Assembly (NCBI GenBank): GCA_021295755.1
Contig: JAGWBT010000033.1
Span: forward strand, 5,178 to 53,466
Direction: 5' to 3'
Length of the DNA: 48,289 bases
Source of the DNA: Candidatus Poribacteria bacterium
Lineage (GTDB): Bacteria > Poribacteria > WGA-4E > PCPOR2b
The position numbers and the translations under genes are program-made. Of this stretch, positions 42,129 to 48,289 are shown piece by piece (position 1 is the first letter of the stretch; each line of letters begins with the position of its first letter). The notes beneath the pieces were generated by a model. That model made no database searches. It was not told where the DNA came from and worked only from the letters and a program-made list of their open reading frames with translations.

Positions 42129-43049
42129 ATGGCTATTTTTCGGTTGAACATAGAAAATGACAATCTACACAGCGCTGAACCCATCGTCGCGAAAGAAACT
42201 AACATCGAGCTTGAAAAGCATATCGAGAGTTGGCTAGAAAACAGCCCGTGGGCACTTGTCGAAGGAGAATCCATCCTCTGGATTGGTAGACAAACGAGCG
42301 TCAATGTCGAAGAAAGTACTATCTTCCTTGACCTACTTGGTATTGATTTTGAAAGAAACCTTGTTATTGTCAAACTGAAAAGGGGCAAGGCTCCAAGGAA
42401 CGTTGTCGCACAATTGCTTGAATACGCGGAATGGGCAGAAAAACTTTCAGATGAGCAGATCTGTGAGATAGCAGAAACTTACTTCCAGACCGCGAAAAAA
42501 GAGACAACCCTTCAAAAAGTTTTCAGTGAAGTATTTGAAAACGAAATGCTAGCCTTGAATAGGAGGCTACGTTTATTCATTGTAGCAGAAGAGATACCAG
42601 CCTCGGTATCGCGCGTTTGTAGATTCCTCCGAACCTCCCATGGCATGGACATCAACTGTCTAGTTGTTTCAACATTCCAAACGGAATCGGGAGAAGTGCT
42701 TGTCAACACGGAAGCAAAGATTGGACAGGAAGACGTCGTCGTACCCAAATCTGCAAGGCAGCTTGCGCGATGGTCGGGCGACAAGCCGGTTAAGGAAGTA
42801 GTGTTGGACGCAGTGCGGGAAATAACGAAAGGAAATACAGACACTAATTTTTCACCCAAACAAGTTTCCACACACCTCTTGGAAAAGTATCCCAACTTCA
42901 AGGTAAGTAATGTCGGAGTTGAACTTGCTGCGGGATGCCCCAATCTTCTGTCACATCATCATCATTTTGTCAAGCATAAATACTATTGGCGGGTAAGACC
43001 TGGAATTTATCGTCTATATGACCCTGAAAGAGATAAGGTAGAAACGTGA
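42129..43049 (+). CDS. NucS/DUF91-like PD-(D/E)XK nuclease family protein
   Basis: 306 residues. Residues 24-110 match the DUF91/NucS-type nuclease pattern: IELEKHIESWLENSPWAL, EGESILWIGRQTSV, DLLGIDFERNLVIVKLKRGK and VVAQLLEYAEW. The catalytic ExK pair appears as K-L-K, with Lys in the usual Glu place, so cutting activity is uncertain. The C-terminal part (about 200-306) resembles a winged-helix or HTH-like module ending in YYWRVRPGIYRLYD. It may be a defence or repair protein; no partner genes are recognised. Confidence 0.7.
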   Translation: MAIFRLNIENDNLHSAEPIVAKETNIELEKHIESWLENSPWALVEGESILWIGRQTSVNVEESTIFLDLLGIDFERNLVIVKLKRGKAPRNVVAQLLEYAEWAEKLSDEQICEIAETYFQTAKKETTLQKVFSEVFENEMLALNRRLRLFIVAEEIPASVSRVCRFLRTSHGMDINCLVVSTFQTESGEVLVNTEAKIGQEDVVVPKSARQLARWSGDKPVKEVVLDAVREITKGNTDTNFSPKQVSTHLLEKYPNFKVSNVGVELAAGCPNLLSHHHHFVKHKYYWRVRPGIYRLYDPERDKVET

Positions 43050-43160
43050 TAAGTAGGCTAACTAATCGTCTCAGTTGACAGCGAGAACTGTGGTTTTGAT
43101 AATGGCGGCTGCTGAACTAAAGCATTAGATGAAAACCCAATCAAAAAGAGATAAACCTGC

Positions 43161-43388
43161 ATGGCAAAGGTTGATAAACTAAAGGAAGAAATTGGCTGGT
43201 TAAAAATTATATTCGCCATTCTGATTGCCACGGACATTTCACTGGTCGCTTGGGGAATTCAGAACTACGGAAAAACTAGGGTACTTCTGCTTATAATTGG
43301 TGCAGTAGGGGTATTTCTGTTTACATCTGTAATCATTTGGATCAATAGAGTTGCATATCGAAAGATTAATGAATTGGAGGAATTGTGA
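43161..43388 (+). CDS. Small two-helix membrane protein
   Basis: 75 residues: a short charged N-terminus (KVDKLKEEIG), membrane helix about 13-33, NYGKTR loop, membrane helix about 40-60 and a charged coiled-coil-like tail (RKINELEEL). No family function is known to me. The stop TGA shares a base with the next ATG (TGATG), so the two small proteins are translationally coupled. They lie upstream of a toxin-antitoxin-like pair. Confidence 0.6.
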   Translation: MAKVDKLKEEIGWLKIIFAILIATDISLVAWGIQNYGKTRVLLLIIGAVGVFLFTSVIIWINRVAYRKINELEEL

Positions 43389-43480
43389 TGGAATGGCTTG
43401 CAGTTGTTATGTTTATAGTGTTTATCCTCGGTATGTGTATAGTAGCACGAGATGCCATAAAAAACGCCAACAAACGTTAA
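43388..43480 (+). CDS. 30-residue single-helix membrane peptide
   Basis: MEWLAVVMFIVFILGMCIVA and then RDAIKNANKR: one hydrophobic helix and a basic tail. It is too short for most gene finders. It starts inside the stop codon of the preceding 75-residue membrane protein, with GGAGG in the end of that gene as ribosome binding site. A role as a small partner of that protein is a guess. Confidence 0.5.
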   Translation: MEWLAVVMFIVFILGMCIVARDAIKNANKR

Positions 43481-43572
43481 CACAGGGCCTACGGAGTTGA
43501 TATAAAATATCGTCTCCGTTCCGGGAATCGAGGACCTGTAAGGGCGAAACCAGGAAACTCAGGAGGCTAAAA

Positions 43573-43899
43573 ATGGGGGTAATTAAATCACATATTGAAA
43601 TCACACCGGGTGTTTGCGGTGGCAAACCTCGCATTGCTGGACACCGCATTCGGGTGCAAGACATCGTGATAATGCACGATAGAATGGGCAAGGACCCATA
43701 CGAGATTGCTAATCACTACCCTTTAATTACATTAGCCGATGTTTATGCCGCACTGGTCTATTATATGGACAACATGGAAGAAATTCGCAGGGACATTACG
43801 GAGGCAGAGAAATTAGAGGATGAGATGCGTACCAAGACCCCTTCTCTACTGATGCAGAAGCTCAAGGAACGCACTCAAAAAGATGCCTCAAGCGATTAA
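43573..43899 (+). CDS. DUF433 (VapB45-like) antitoxin
   Basis: 108 residues. The DUF433 core ITPGVCGGKPRIAGHRIRVQ, then DIVIMHDRMGKDPYEIANHYP and LADVYAALVYYMDN, is a short winged-helix-like DNA-binding domain. A charged helical C-terminal tail probably binds the toxin. CAGGAGG lies just before the ATG. It overlaps the downstream DUF5615 gene by 17 bp, the usual order for this toxin-antitoxin type. Confidence 0.88.
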   Translation: MGVIKSHIEITPGVCGGKPRIAGHRIRVQDIVIMHDRMGKDPYEIANHYPLITLADVYAALVYYMDNMEEIRRDITEAEKLEDEMRTKTPSLLMQKLKERTQKDASSD

Positions 43900-44209
43900 A
43901 TTCCACCTTGATGAGAATGTGAATCCGGCCATTGCAAAGGGGCTCCGGATTCGCGGCGTCAATGTAACAACCACACAAGAGGTTGGACTCATAGAGGCAG
44001 ACGATTAGGAACAAATCGAATTTGCGAAAGCTGAGGGACGGGTCGTTTTTACGCACGACGATGATTTTCTTCGTATTCAGATTGATCACACCGGGATTGT
44101 CTATTGTGGACAAGGCAGACGCACTATTGGAGAGATTATCCAGTGGCTCATCTTGATATGGGAAACTCTTGACCCGGAAGACATGGAAAATCAGATGGAA
44201 TTTATCTAA
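43883..44209 (+). pseudogene. DUF5615 PIN-like toxin gene with in-frame amber stop
   Basis: Starting at 43883 the frame gives FHLDENVNPAIAKGLRIRGV, TTTQEVGLIEADD, then TAG at 44006-44008 (codon 42), then EQIEFAKAEGRVVFTHDDDF and onward to a TAA at 44207-44209. That is 108 codons, the full length of DUF5615 proteins. The acidic residues expected in a PIN-like nuclease (DEN, HDDDF) are on both sides of the stop. So a single base change has cut the toxin, leaving the antitoxin intact. Confidence 0.8.
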
Positions 44210-44222
44210 ACCGCACACATCA

Positions 44223-44323
44223 AACTTAAAGATTTACTGTAGTTGCCTGATTCATCGGGCGTTGGGAGTTGTGTTGTGAGGCAATGAATCGCCGAACTAC
44301 AAGGCTTTGAGCGTTCAAGTCCA
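44223..44323. repeat. Degraded copy of the 117-229 repeat with inverted GTAG hairpins
   Basis: The 64 bases at 44238-44301 match 136-199 closely, and similarity continues through GGCTTT-A-CGTT. GTAG (44239-44242) precedes GCCTGAT-TC-ATCGGGC (44245-44260). On the minus strand GTAG (44297-44300) precedes a CGAT-TC-ATTG hairpin. The terminal AGGACTTACGCA ends are worn away. It lies directly upstream of a dehydrogenase gene. Confidence 0.65.
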
Positions 44324-44336
44324 AAGGAACCCAGGT

Positions 44337-45527
44337 ATGTCAAAACTAAATATCGCGCTGGTCGGTGCAGGCAGACGCGGTGGGGGTGCACACCTCCCTG
44401 TCATTGCCAAACTGAAAGATGTCTACAACCTCGTCGCAATTTGTGATATAGACCAAGCGGTCGCTCAACAATACGCCGAGCAATATGGTGCGAACCCCTA
44501 TACCAGCGTCCGAGATCTGGTGGCACATGAAAAACTAGATGCAGTGGATATCACCGTGCCCGGAATCGCACATCACGCCATCGCCTGTTTTATGGCAGAT
44601 GCCGGCGTGAACATCATCGTCGAGACACCAATCGCCGTGACATTGCCGATGACAGATCTCATGATCGAAACGGCGCAGAGAAACAACGTCAAACTAGAAG
44701 TGGCAGAAAACTACTACCGTGCACCACGAGAACGTTTTCTATCCGCTGTGATTGATTCGGGCGTGATAGGCGAGGTGGGGCGAATCTACCGAATCTTCTA
44801 CGAAGGCGGCTACCACGGCATGAGTATGCTTCGGCTGCGTGCGAACGGAGAGCCGAAGTCTATCCTCGGTATCGCCCAATCCACGCCAGTCATCCCAATC
44901 ATCGATCGCATGAAACGTCACCACACAAGTGATAACTGGACATTCGGCTTCCTAGAGTTTGACAATAACGCAACTGCTCTGATGGTCTATTCCAACGTCA
45001 TTCATGCCCGTTCACTGGGACGTGGGCAGGGCGGTATTTCGCAGATTGACGGTAGCAAAGGAACTATTGTCGGCGAGGAGATCCACGTTGTACCGCCCGA
45101 AGATTTGGAGAACGGCGCGAAAAGTATCGGTTATCAGCCGAAGCGTACGACAATTGATGTAGATGGAACTGAGGTGATAGAGAAGATTGAACTAGAACTT
45201 CCAGACCAACTGATTACATGGGAAAACCCACTAAGGGACTACCCACTCACCGAAGGACAGGTCCCGGTCGCCGATGAATTGTTGAGCCTCGCGAATGCAA
45301 TTATCCATGACACCGAGCCGGAGTACGGCGCACAACTCGGACGGCAAGATCAGGAGATGAATATCGCCATGAGTGAATCCGCCAAACAGAGTCGAGCTAC
45401 TTTGACCTTCCCGTTGACCGATCTCACCGAAACCGAGCGCGACATACACGACAACTATGAAGGACAGCATGGTCATCCGATCGATGATGTCGAAGCTGGC
45501 ATTGACCTCTTCTTCCCGCGTCAATGA
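44337..45527 (+). CDS. Gfo/Idh/MocA family protein with altered EKP motif
   Basis: 396 residues from the ATG at 44337, preceded by AAAGGAACCC. The Rossmann loop ALVGAGRRGGG (7-17) and the C-terminal domain with NWTFGFLEFDNNATALMVYS are clear. The family's EKP motif reads VETPIAV (95-101): Thr97 replaces the usual catalytic Lys. So it may use another residue or bind sugar without the standard chemistry. Its end overlaps by 7 bp the convergent enolase-superfamily gene. It is distinct in sequence from the dehydrogenase at 337-1503. Confidence 0.88.
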   Translation: MSKLNIALVGAGRRGGGAHLPVIAKLKDVYNLVAICDIDQAVAQQYAEQYGANPYTSVRDLVAHEKLDAVDITVPGIAHHAIACFMADAGVNIIVETPIAVTLPMTDLMIETAQRNNVKLEVAENYYRAPRERFLSAVIDSGVIGEVGRIYRIFYEGGYHGMSMLRLRANGEPKSILGIAQSTPVIPIIDRMKRHHTSDNWTFGFLEFDNNATALMVYSNVIHARSLGRGQGGISQIDGSKGTIVGEEIHVVPPEDLENGAKSIGYQPKRTTIDVDGTEVIEKIELELPDQLITWENPLRDYPLTEGQVPVADELLSLANAIIHDTEPEYGAQLGRQDQEMNIAMSESAKQSRATLTFPLTDLTETERDIHDNYEGQHGHPIDDVEAGIDLFFPRQ

Positions 45528-46654
45528 TACTCCGCTGCTACTAAAGAGTTGAAACGCGCTTCATCCCACTCAGCCCCCCACCCCGGCACATCTGGCGGAG
45601 ATATGCGCCCATCCGAGACCAACGGCGCATTCAGCAGCCCCCACTCCTGCCCCTGCTGACGATTGCCATCGGAAGCAGCAGAAAAGGACTCGTAGAAATC
45701 CGTGTTATCGATACAGCAGCCTAAGTGTGCATGGAGGAGTCCAAACAACCCACCCTGACCGTTGAGTTCTACATTCGTCCCATACAGTTCCGCAAAGTGA
45801 GCTAACTTCAGAACCTGAGTTGTACCGTGCCGGGCATTGACACGGAGTCGATCTGTTGCGCCGTGGATAAGCCACTGCGAGGACAATCCGATGTCGTGCA
45901 TCAACATCTCCGTCGCCATCACCGGAATCGTTAGCTCTCGACACAGTTCTTGGTAGAGATTCATCTTCTGCTCGTGGAACGGCTCCTCCAACCAGACAAA
46001 GTCCAATTCCTCCATGACATGCCCCACCTCAATCGCTTCGCGCAAGGTATAAGAACAGACTGGATCGTGAAGCAGCACATAGTCAGGTCCGACAGCCTCC
46101 CGCACCTCACGTAAAATTGGGATATCCGCTTTGCCGCCCTTGTAGGAATGGAATTTGTAGGCGTTAATCCCTATTTCCCGTCCTGTCTCAATGGCTTGCA
46201 GATAGTCCGCCACCGTGCCATCCCCACCCGTCAGGTAGACAGGAAATTGCTCCCGCACCCGACCTACCAAGGCATAGACCGGGAGATCTGCGACCTTGCC
46301 AGCAATGTCCCAGAGGCAGTTGTCAAAGTCCCCAAACCAACCGGGAGGCTGGTAAACCCAGCGCGTTCCCTTGTGCAGCATCTGGTATAGTTTTTCCCGA
46401 TCTAGTGGGTCCTCCCCTAACACCTGCGCCCGCAAAATCGCTGCCTGTGCAGGAGACATCGTGGTGGTACACCTGCCTGTGATACCGGCATCGGTTTCCA
46501 CCTGAATAAAGGTCTGTTGTGCCGGCTGATCGCTCGGTAGCCCTTTGTGGGTGTACTGAATGCGGCGCAAATTCGGAACTTGCACCAATTTATGTCCACT
46601 GCCCTTGCGTTCCGGATGCTCAAGGATGTAGAGTTTTACAGCTGTGATTTTCAT
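45521..46654 (-). CDS. Enolase-superfamily (mandelate racemase/muconate lactonizing-like) protein
   Basis: 377 residues. The capping domain has MKITAVKLYILEHPER at its start. The barrel has metal-ligand strands at LLHDPV, VWLEEPF and VMATEMLMHD (D, E, E), and the first-base region AYKFHSYKGG. The C-terminal WGLLNAPLVSDGRISPPDVPGW is typical of dehydratases. A substrate such as an acid sugar is likely but cannot be named. It diverges from a DapA-like gene 296 bp away, as in hexonate or hexuronate catabolic sets. Confidence 0.88.
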   Translation of the reverse strand: MKITAVKLYILEHPERKGSGHKLVQVPNLRRIQYTHKGLPSDQPAQQTFIQVETDAGITGRCTTTMSPAQAAILRAQVLGEDPLDREKLYQMLHKGTRWVYQPPGWFGDFDNCLWDIAGKVADLPVYALVGRVREQFPVYLTGGDGTVADYLQAIETGREIGINAYKFHSYKGGKADIPILREVREAVGPDYVLLHDPVCSYTLREAIEVGHVMEELDFVWLEEPFHEQKMNLYQELCRELTIPVMATEMLMHDIGLSSQWLIHGATDRLRVNARHGTTQVLKLAHFAELYGTNVELNGQGGLFGLLHAHLGCCIDNTDFYESFSAASDGNRQQGQEWGLLNAPLVSDGRISPPDVPGWGAEWDEARFNSLVAAEYH

Positions 46655-46950
46655 AGCATTTCTCCGTCAAATCATCTCATGGAGGCTTCATTACAAAGAA
46701 TGGTGTAAAACAGAGTAAGACGTCCGGATAGTGTAGCCGATTGCCCAATTCGGATCAAGATCAAAAACCGAGACTTGAGCACAAATAGGCTATTTTCCAC
46801 TTGACGTGCTCATCAATTTCTGCGAAGATAGAATAATATTCAAAATCCCTGTTGATAAAATATAACGAGACTTGCCTGAAAGGATTAGAGATACGCCTAT
46901 TTGGGGCGAAATTCCGTCTACTGTATCATCACCATTTAGGAGGAGTAGTT

Positions 46951-47853
46951 ATGAAAACTGAATTTCACGGTATATTTCCTGCGATCATTACGCCGATGAC
47001 GCCGGAGGGAAAGTTAAATGAAGTGGCTTTTCGCAAAGTCATCGAATTCAACATCCAAGCGGGCGTCCACGGCTTCTGGGTAGCCGGAGGTACTGGAGAA
47101 AGCGTTCTGTTAGACGATGAAGAGAACAATCGGATCGCGGAGGTTATTGCAGACCAATCCAACGGCAGAATAAAGAACATCATGCACGTCGGCGCGCCAA
47201 CAACCGCACGGGCTGCCAAGATGGCAGAACATGCCGCCAAGGCTGGTGTTGAATCAATCTGCTGTGTGCCACCCTTCTTCTATGGGCGCGACGATGCGGA
47301 GATTGTCGAGCACTACCGCATTGTCGCAGCTGCGGCTGATCTACCCCTGTTTGTTTATAACTTACCCGGTGCCACCGGCGTTGAAATCACCCCTGCCTTG
47401 ATGCGGAAAATTCAGGAAGGAGTACCACAGTTGGCTGGACTGAAGCATTCTGCGGTGACATTCGGTAATGTCCGCGCTTTCGCCAAGATGGGACTCTTCT
47501 GCTTAATCGGAAACAGCCGATTAATGCTACCTGCCCTGACGATTGGTGCCACAGGCTGCGTAGATGGTCCACCAAACATGGCGCCCGAACTTTGGGTAGA
47601 GATTTGGAACGCCTACCAAGCTGGAGATTTGGATCGAGCGGAAGCTGCCCAAGACAGGGCTTGTGATGCGGCAGACAGAGTCATGGCGTGCGGTGGTGGG
47701 TTTCATGCTCTCCTCAAGGCAACCCTCAGTGAACGGCTTGGGATCGATTGTGGTCATCCCAGACCTCCCGGATCTCCCCTGACCGTCGAACAACAGACAG
47801 CATTGAGGAAATGTGTCGCCGAACTTGGGTTGACCAACGTCACCGTTTCTTAA
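46951..47853 (+). CDS. DapA/N-acetylneuraminate lyase family aldolase
   Basis: 300 residues from the ATG at 46951 with AGGAGGAG upstream; an upstream ATG at 46852 is less likely. Catalytic features are intact: GGTGE (46-50), Tyr136 in FVYNLPG and Schiff-base K165 in AGLKHSAV. It is the third DapA-like gene in the window. Its divergence from an enolase-superfamily dehydratase suggests a 2-keto-3-deoxy acid aldolase in the same route. Lysine synthesis is the alternative. Confidence 0.88.
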   Translation: MKTEFHGIFPAIITPMTPEGKLNEVAFRKVIEFNIQAGVHGFWVAGGTGESVLLDDEENNRIAEVIADQSNGRIKNIMHVGAPTTARAAKMAEHAAKAGVESICCVPPFFYGRDDAEIVEHYRIVAAAADLPLFVYNLPGATGVEITPALMRKIQEGVPQLAGLKHSAVTFGNVRAFAKMGLFCLIGNSRLMLPALTIGATGCVDGPPNMAPELWVEIWNAYQAGDLDRAEAAQDRACDAADRVMACGGGFHALLKATLSERLGIDCGHPRPPGSPLTVEQQTALRKCVAELGLTNVTVS

Positions 47854-48016
47854 CGAGATTTGTCCCTGCATATGGAATAGTAGAACCCGCGGCCACTTGG
47901 TTCTTTGTTCTGCGATTCCCGACAGTATCAAGGACAGGTTGCCGCGGACGAAGTATTGAGATTTGGCAGCACGGCTCTATCCTCCCCATTAAGACCTACT
48001 TAACAGGAGAGAAACG

Positions 48017-48289
48017 ATGAAGGTCAATCCACAACAATTGCAAGATGATGGTTATATCATCCTGCGGGAGGTTATGACGATGTACGCGCCAGTTTTGAAG
48101 TGCTTGTTGAACGTCAAAAGGAGATATGGGCACAGGAAGGCAATCCAAGTGGGTGGGAAACCGGTGCGCAACCGCGACTGGTACACTTCGAGAACCTCAT
48201 CGACGAAGAAACCGCCAACACTGTTGAGAGTTGGATGCACGAAAACACCCTAGGCGTGGGCAGCCAACTGTTGAGCGTCCCCGAACAAA
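48017..48289 (+). pseudogene. Phytanoyl-CoA dioxygenase family gene, frame-disrupted and cut by the window end
   Basis: The frame from the ATG at 48017 (AGGAGA upstream) begins MKVNPQQLQDDGYIILREVM, typical of PhyH proteins. It then goes out of frame. From 48079 the plus-two frame continues convincingly to the window end (DVRASFEVLVERQKEIWAQE, then PRLVHFENLIDEE and SQLLSVPEQ). The usual few residues between EV and DVR are missing, so a small deletion not divisible by three is likely. The gene runs beyond the window. An assembly error is possible. Confidence 0.65.

Noticed and set aside
1-48289. rRNA, tRNA or CRISPR arrays
   Set aside because: No tRNA-like cloverleaf, rRNA stretch or regularly spaced direct repeats were noticed by eye; a covariance search was not possible.

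Overview
The window is about 48 kb of a dense bacterial chromosome with roughly fifty genes, moderate GC and no rRNA, tRNA or CRISPR array that I can see. Gene content includes Gfo/Idh/MocA dehydrogenases, enolase-superfamily dehydratases, DapA-like aldolases, phytanoyl-CoA-type dioxygenases and tandem amidohydrolases. It is also rich in small palindromic and inverted-repeat elements. That mixture is typical of Candidatus Poribacteria and related uncultured marine or sponge-associated lineages. This assignment is inference from gene content only; no marker gene was compared.

Layout. 0.3-3.6 kb (-): a probable catabolic set of dehydrogenase, small beta-propeller protein and mannonate-dehydratase-like enzyme, interrupted by a 169-bp MITE-like element. 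3.9-12.4 kb (+): DoxX, a DnaJ/CbpA-type co-chaperone, nucleoside diphosphate kinase, a membrane protein, a TIGR04282 glycosyltransferase-like protein, a GatB/YqeY protein, a degenerate sigma-54 activator, a membrane protein paired with a MoxR ATPase, and a secreted protein. 12.5-21.7 kb (-): a long pyrimidine cluster (HD nucleotidase, pyrR, pyrC, GNAT, retropepsin-like protein, carA, carB). Its promoter-proximal leader carries a PyrR-binding box and an intrinsic terminator. 22-32.8 kb (+): two DapA-like aldolases, aroA, a zinc alcohol dehydrogenase, a tandem peroxiredoxin with two in-frame UGA codons, aroK, aroQ, efp, accB, rsgA and ilvD. 32.8-38 kb (+): rlmB, a GH88-like hydrolase, two dioxygenases and an acetamidase. 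37.9-44.2 kb: two toxin-antitoxin loci whose toxin genes are both broken, a family-4 uracil-DNA glycosylase, two amidohydrolases with a Rieske protein, and a NucS-like nuclease. 44.3-48.3 kb: another dehydrogenase, enolase-superfamily and DapA-like set, ending in a disrupted dioxygenase gene.

The most striking item is the gene at 26507-27421. It reads through two UGA codons, each exactly at the peroxidatic cysteine position of one of two fused peroxiredoxin domains, and each followed at the same distance by a hairpin with an identical loop. This is best read as a double-selenocysteine peroxiredoxin. Second is the PyrR attenuator, which places an HD-domain nucleotidase at the head of a pyr operon that lacks pyrB. 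Third is the repeat landscape: three MITE-like elements with shared termini and TA flanks, GTAG-preceded hairpins resembling REP/BIME elements, and a family with AGGACTTACGCA ends. Several genes are visibly decaying (hicA, a DUF5615 toxin, a dioxygenase, an NtrC-like regulator), so the locus has undergone recent gene loss.
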